Shown: piece after piece, positions 63,489 through 64,000 of the stretch | How positions within the stretch are numbered: the stretch's first letter is position 1 | Layout of the letters: the number at the start of each line of letters is the position of its first letter | Source: Massilia sp. PAMC28688 | Lineage (GTDB): Bacteria; Pseudomonadota; Gammaproteobacteria; Burkholderiales; Burkholderiaceae_D | Assembly: GCF_019443445.1 (NCBI RefSeq) | Contig: NZ_CP080378.1 | Location: forward strand, 1,116,001-1,180,000 | DNA: 64,000 nucleotides | Direction: 5' to 3' | The notes under the pieces: model-generated | What the model saw: only the letters and a program-made list of their open reading frames with translations | Told to the model about the DNA's origin: nothing | Databases searched by the model: none | Translations under genes and position numbers: made by a program

Positions 63489-64000
<512 letters not shown>

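Overview
The window is GC-rich chromosomal DNA of a betaproteobacterium, most likely an Oxalobacteraceae member close to Massilia. This rests on the rRNA operons (16S-tRNA-Ile-tRNA-Ala-23S-5S, all on the minus strand), the Thiobacillus-type GshA next to GshB, the EI/HPr/IIA phosphotransferase remnant beside gshB, a TorF-like gene joined to glnK-amtB, and dense short-spaced coding. I see no phage, insertion sequence, integrase or CRISPR array.

Layout. 1-7.4 kb (minus strand): ptsI (cut by the left edge), ptsH, a mannose-family IIA, gshB, gshA, then amtB-glnK and a TorF-like outer-membrane protein behind a sigma-54 promoter with two NtrC-like sites. 7.5-22.9 kb is mixed housekeeping: ubiK, a rhomboid protease, a secreted metzincin-like protease, a YdcF-family protein, a glutathione transferase, a membrane-anchored tandem nitroreductase, comM, a PNPOx-like protein, a lipoprotein, an MFS carrier, a DUF1840 protein, a penicillin acylase and a DUF418 membrane protein. 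23.1-28.8 kb is the complete rRNA operon rrn1. 28.9-51.3 kb holds a TonB receptor, a GTPase/membrane-protein pair (DUF3482/DUF2868), a 13-gene cobalamin locus with a cobalamin riboswitch, a secreted papain-like protease with an unknown partner, an OmpA-family protein and an ice-binding-type lipoprotein. 51.6-57.2 kb is the complete rRNA operon rrn2. 57.3-61.3 kb is the RNA repair system rtcB-rtcA with its divergent activator rtcR. 61.7-63.1 kb is an EmrB-type carrier, and from 63.2 kb a third rRNA operon (rrn3) runs off the right edge.

How the genes work together. The cobalamin locus covers uptake (BtuB, BtuC, BtuD, BtuF), corrin side-chain amidation (CobB, CobQ), adenosylation (CobO) and nucleotide-loop assembly (CbiB, CobD, CobU, CobT, CobS, CobC). 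No corrin-ring synthesis gene is present here, so the locus looks built for scavenging and remodelling corrinoids unless the ring genes lie elsewhere. The riboswitch sits after cobT-cobS-cobC and before btuB, so only the last ten genes are placed under its control. The nitrogen cluster is laid out for NtrC/sigma-54 activation.

Most notable points. The RtcR/sigma-54 controlled rtcBA operon points straight into the rrn2 promoter, whose -35 box lies 16 bp after the rtcA stop with no terminator between. The two full 23S genes differ at helices by paired, compensating changes. The rrn1 spacer carries a hairpin-rich insert that rrn2 lacks. The DUF3482/DUF2868 pair, the tandem membrane nitroreductase and the unknown-protein/cysteine-protease pair are the best candidates for undescribed systems.
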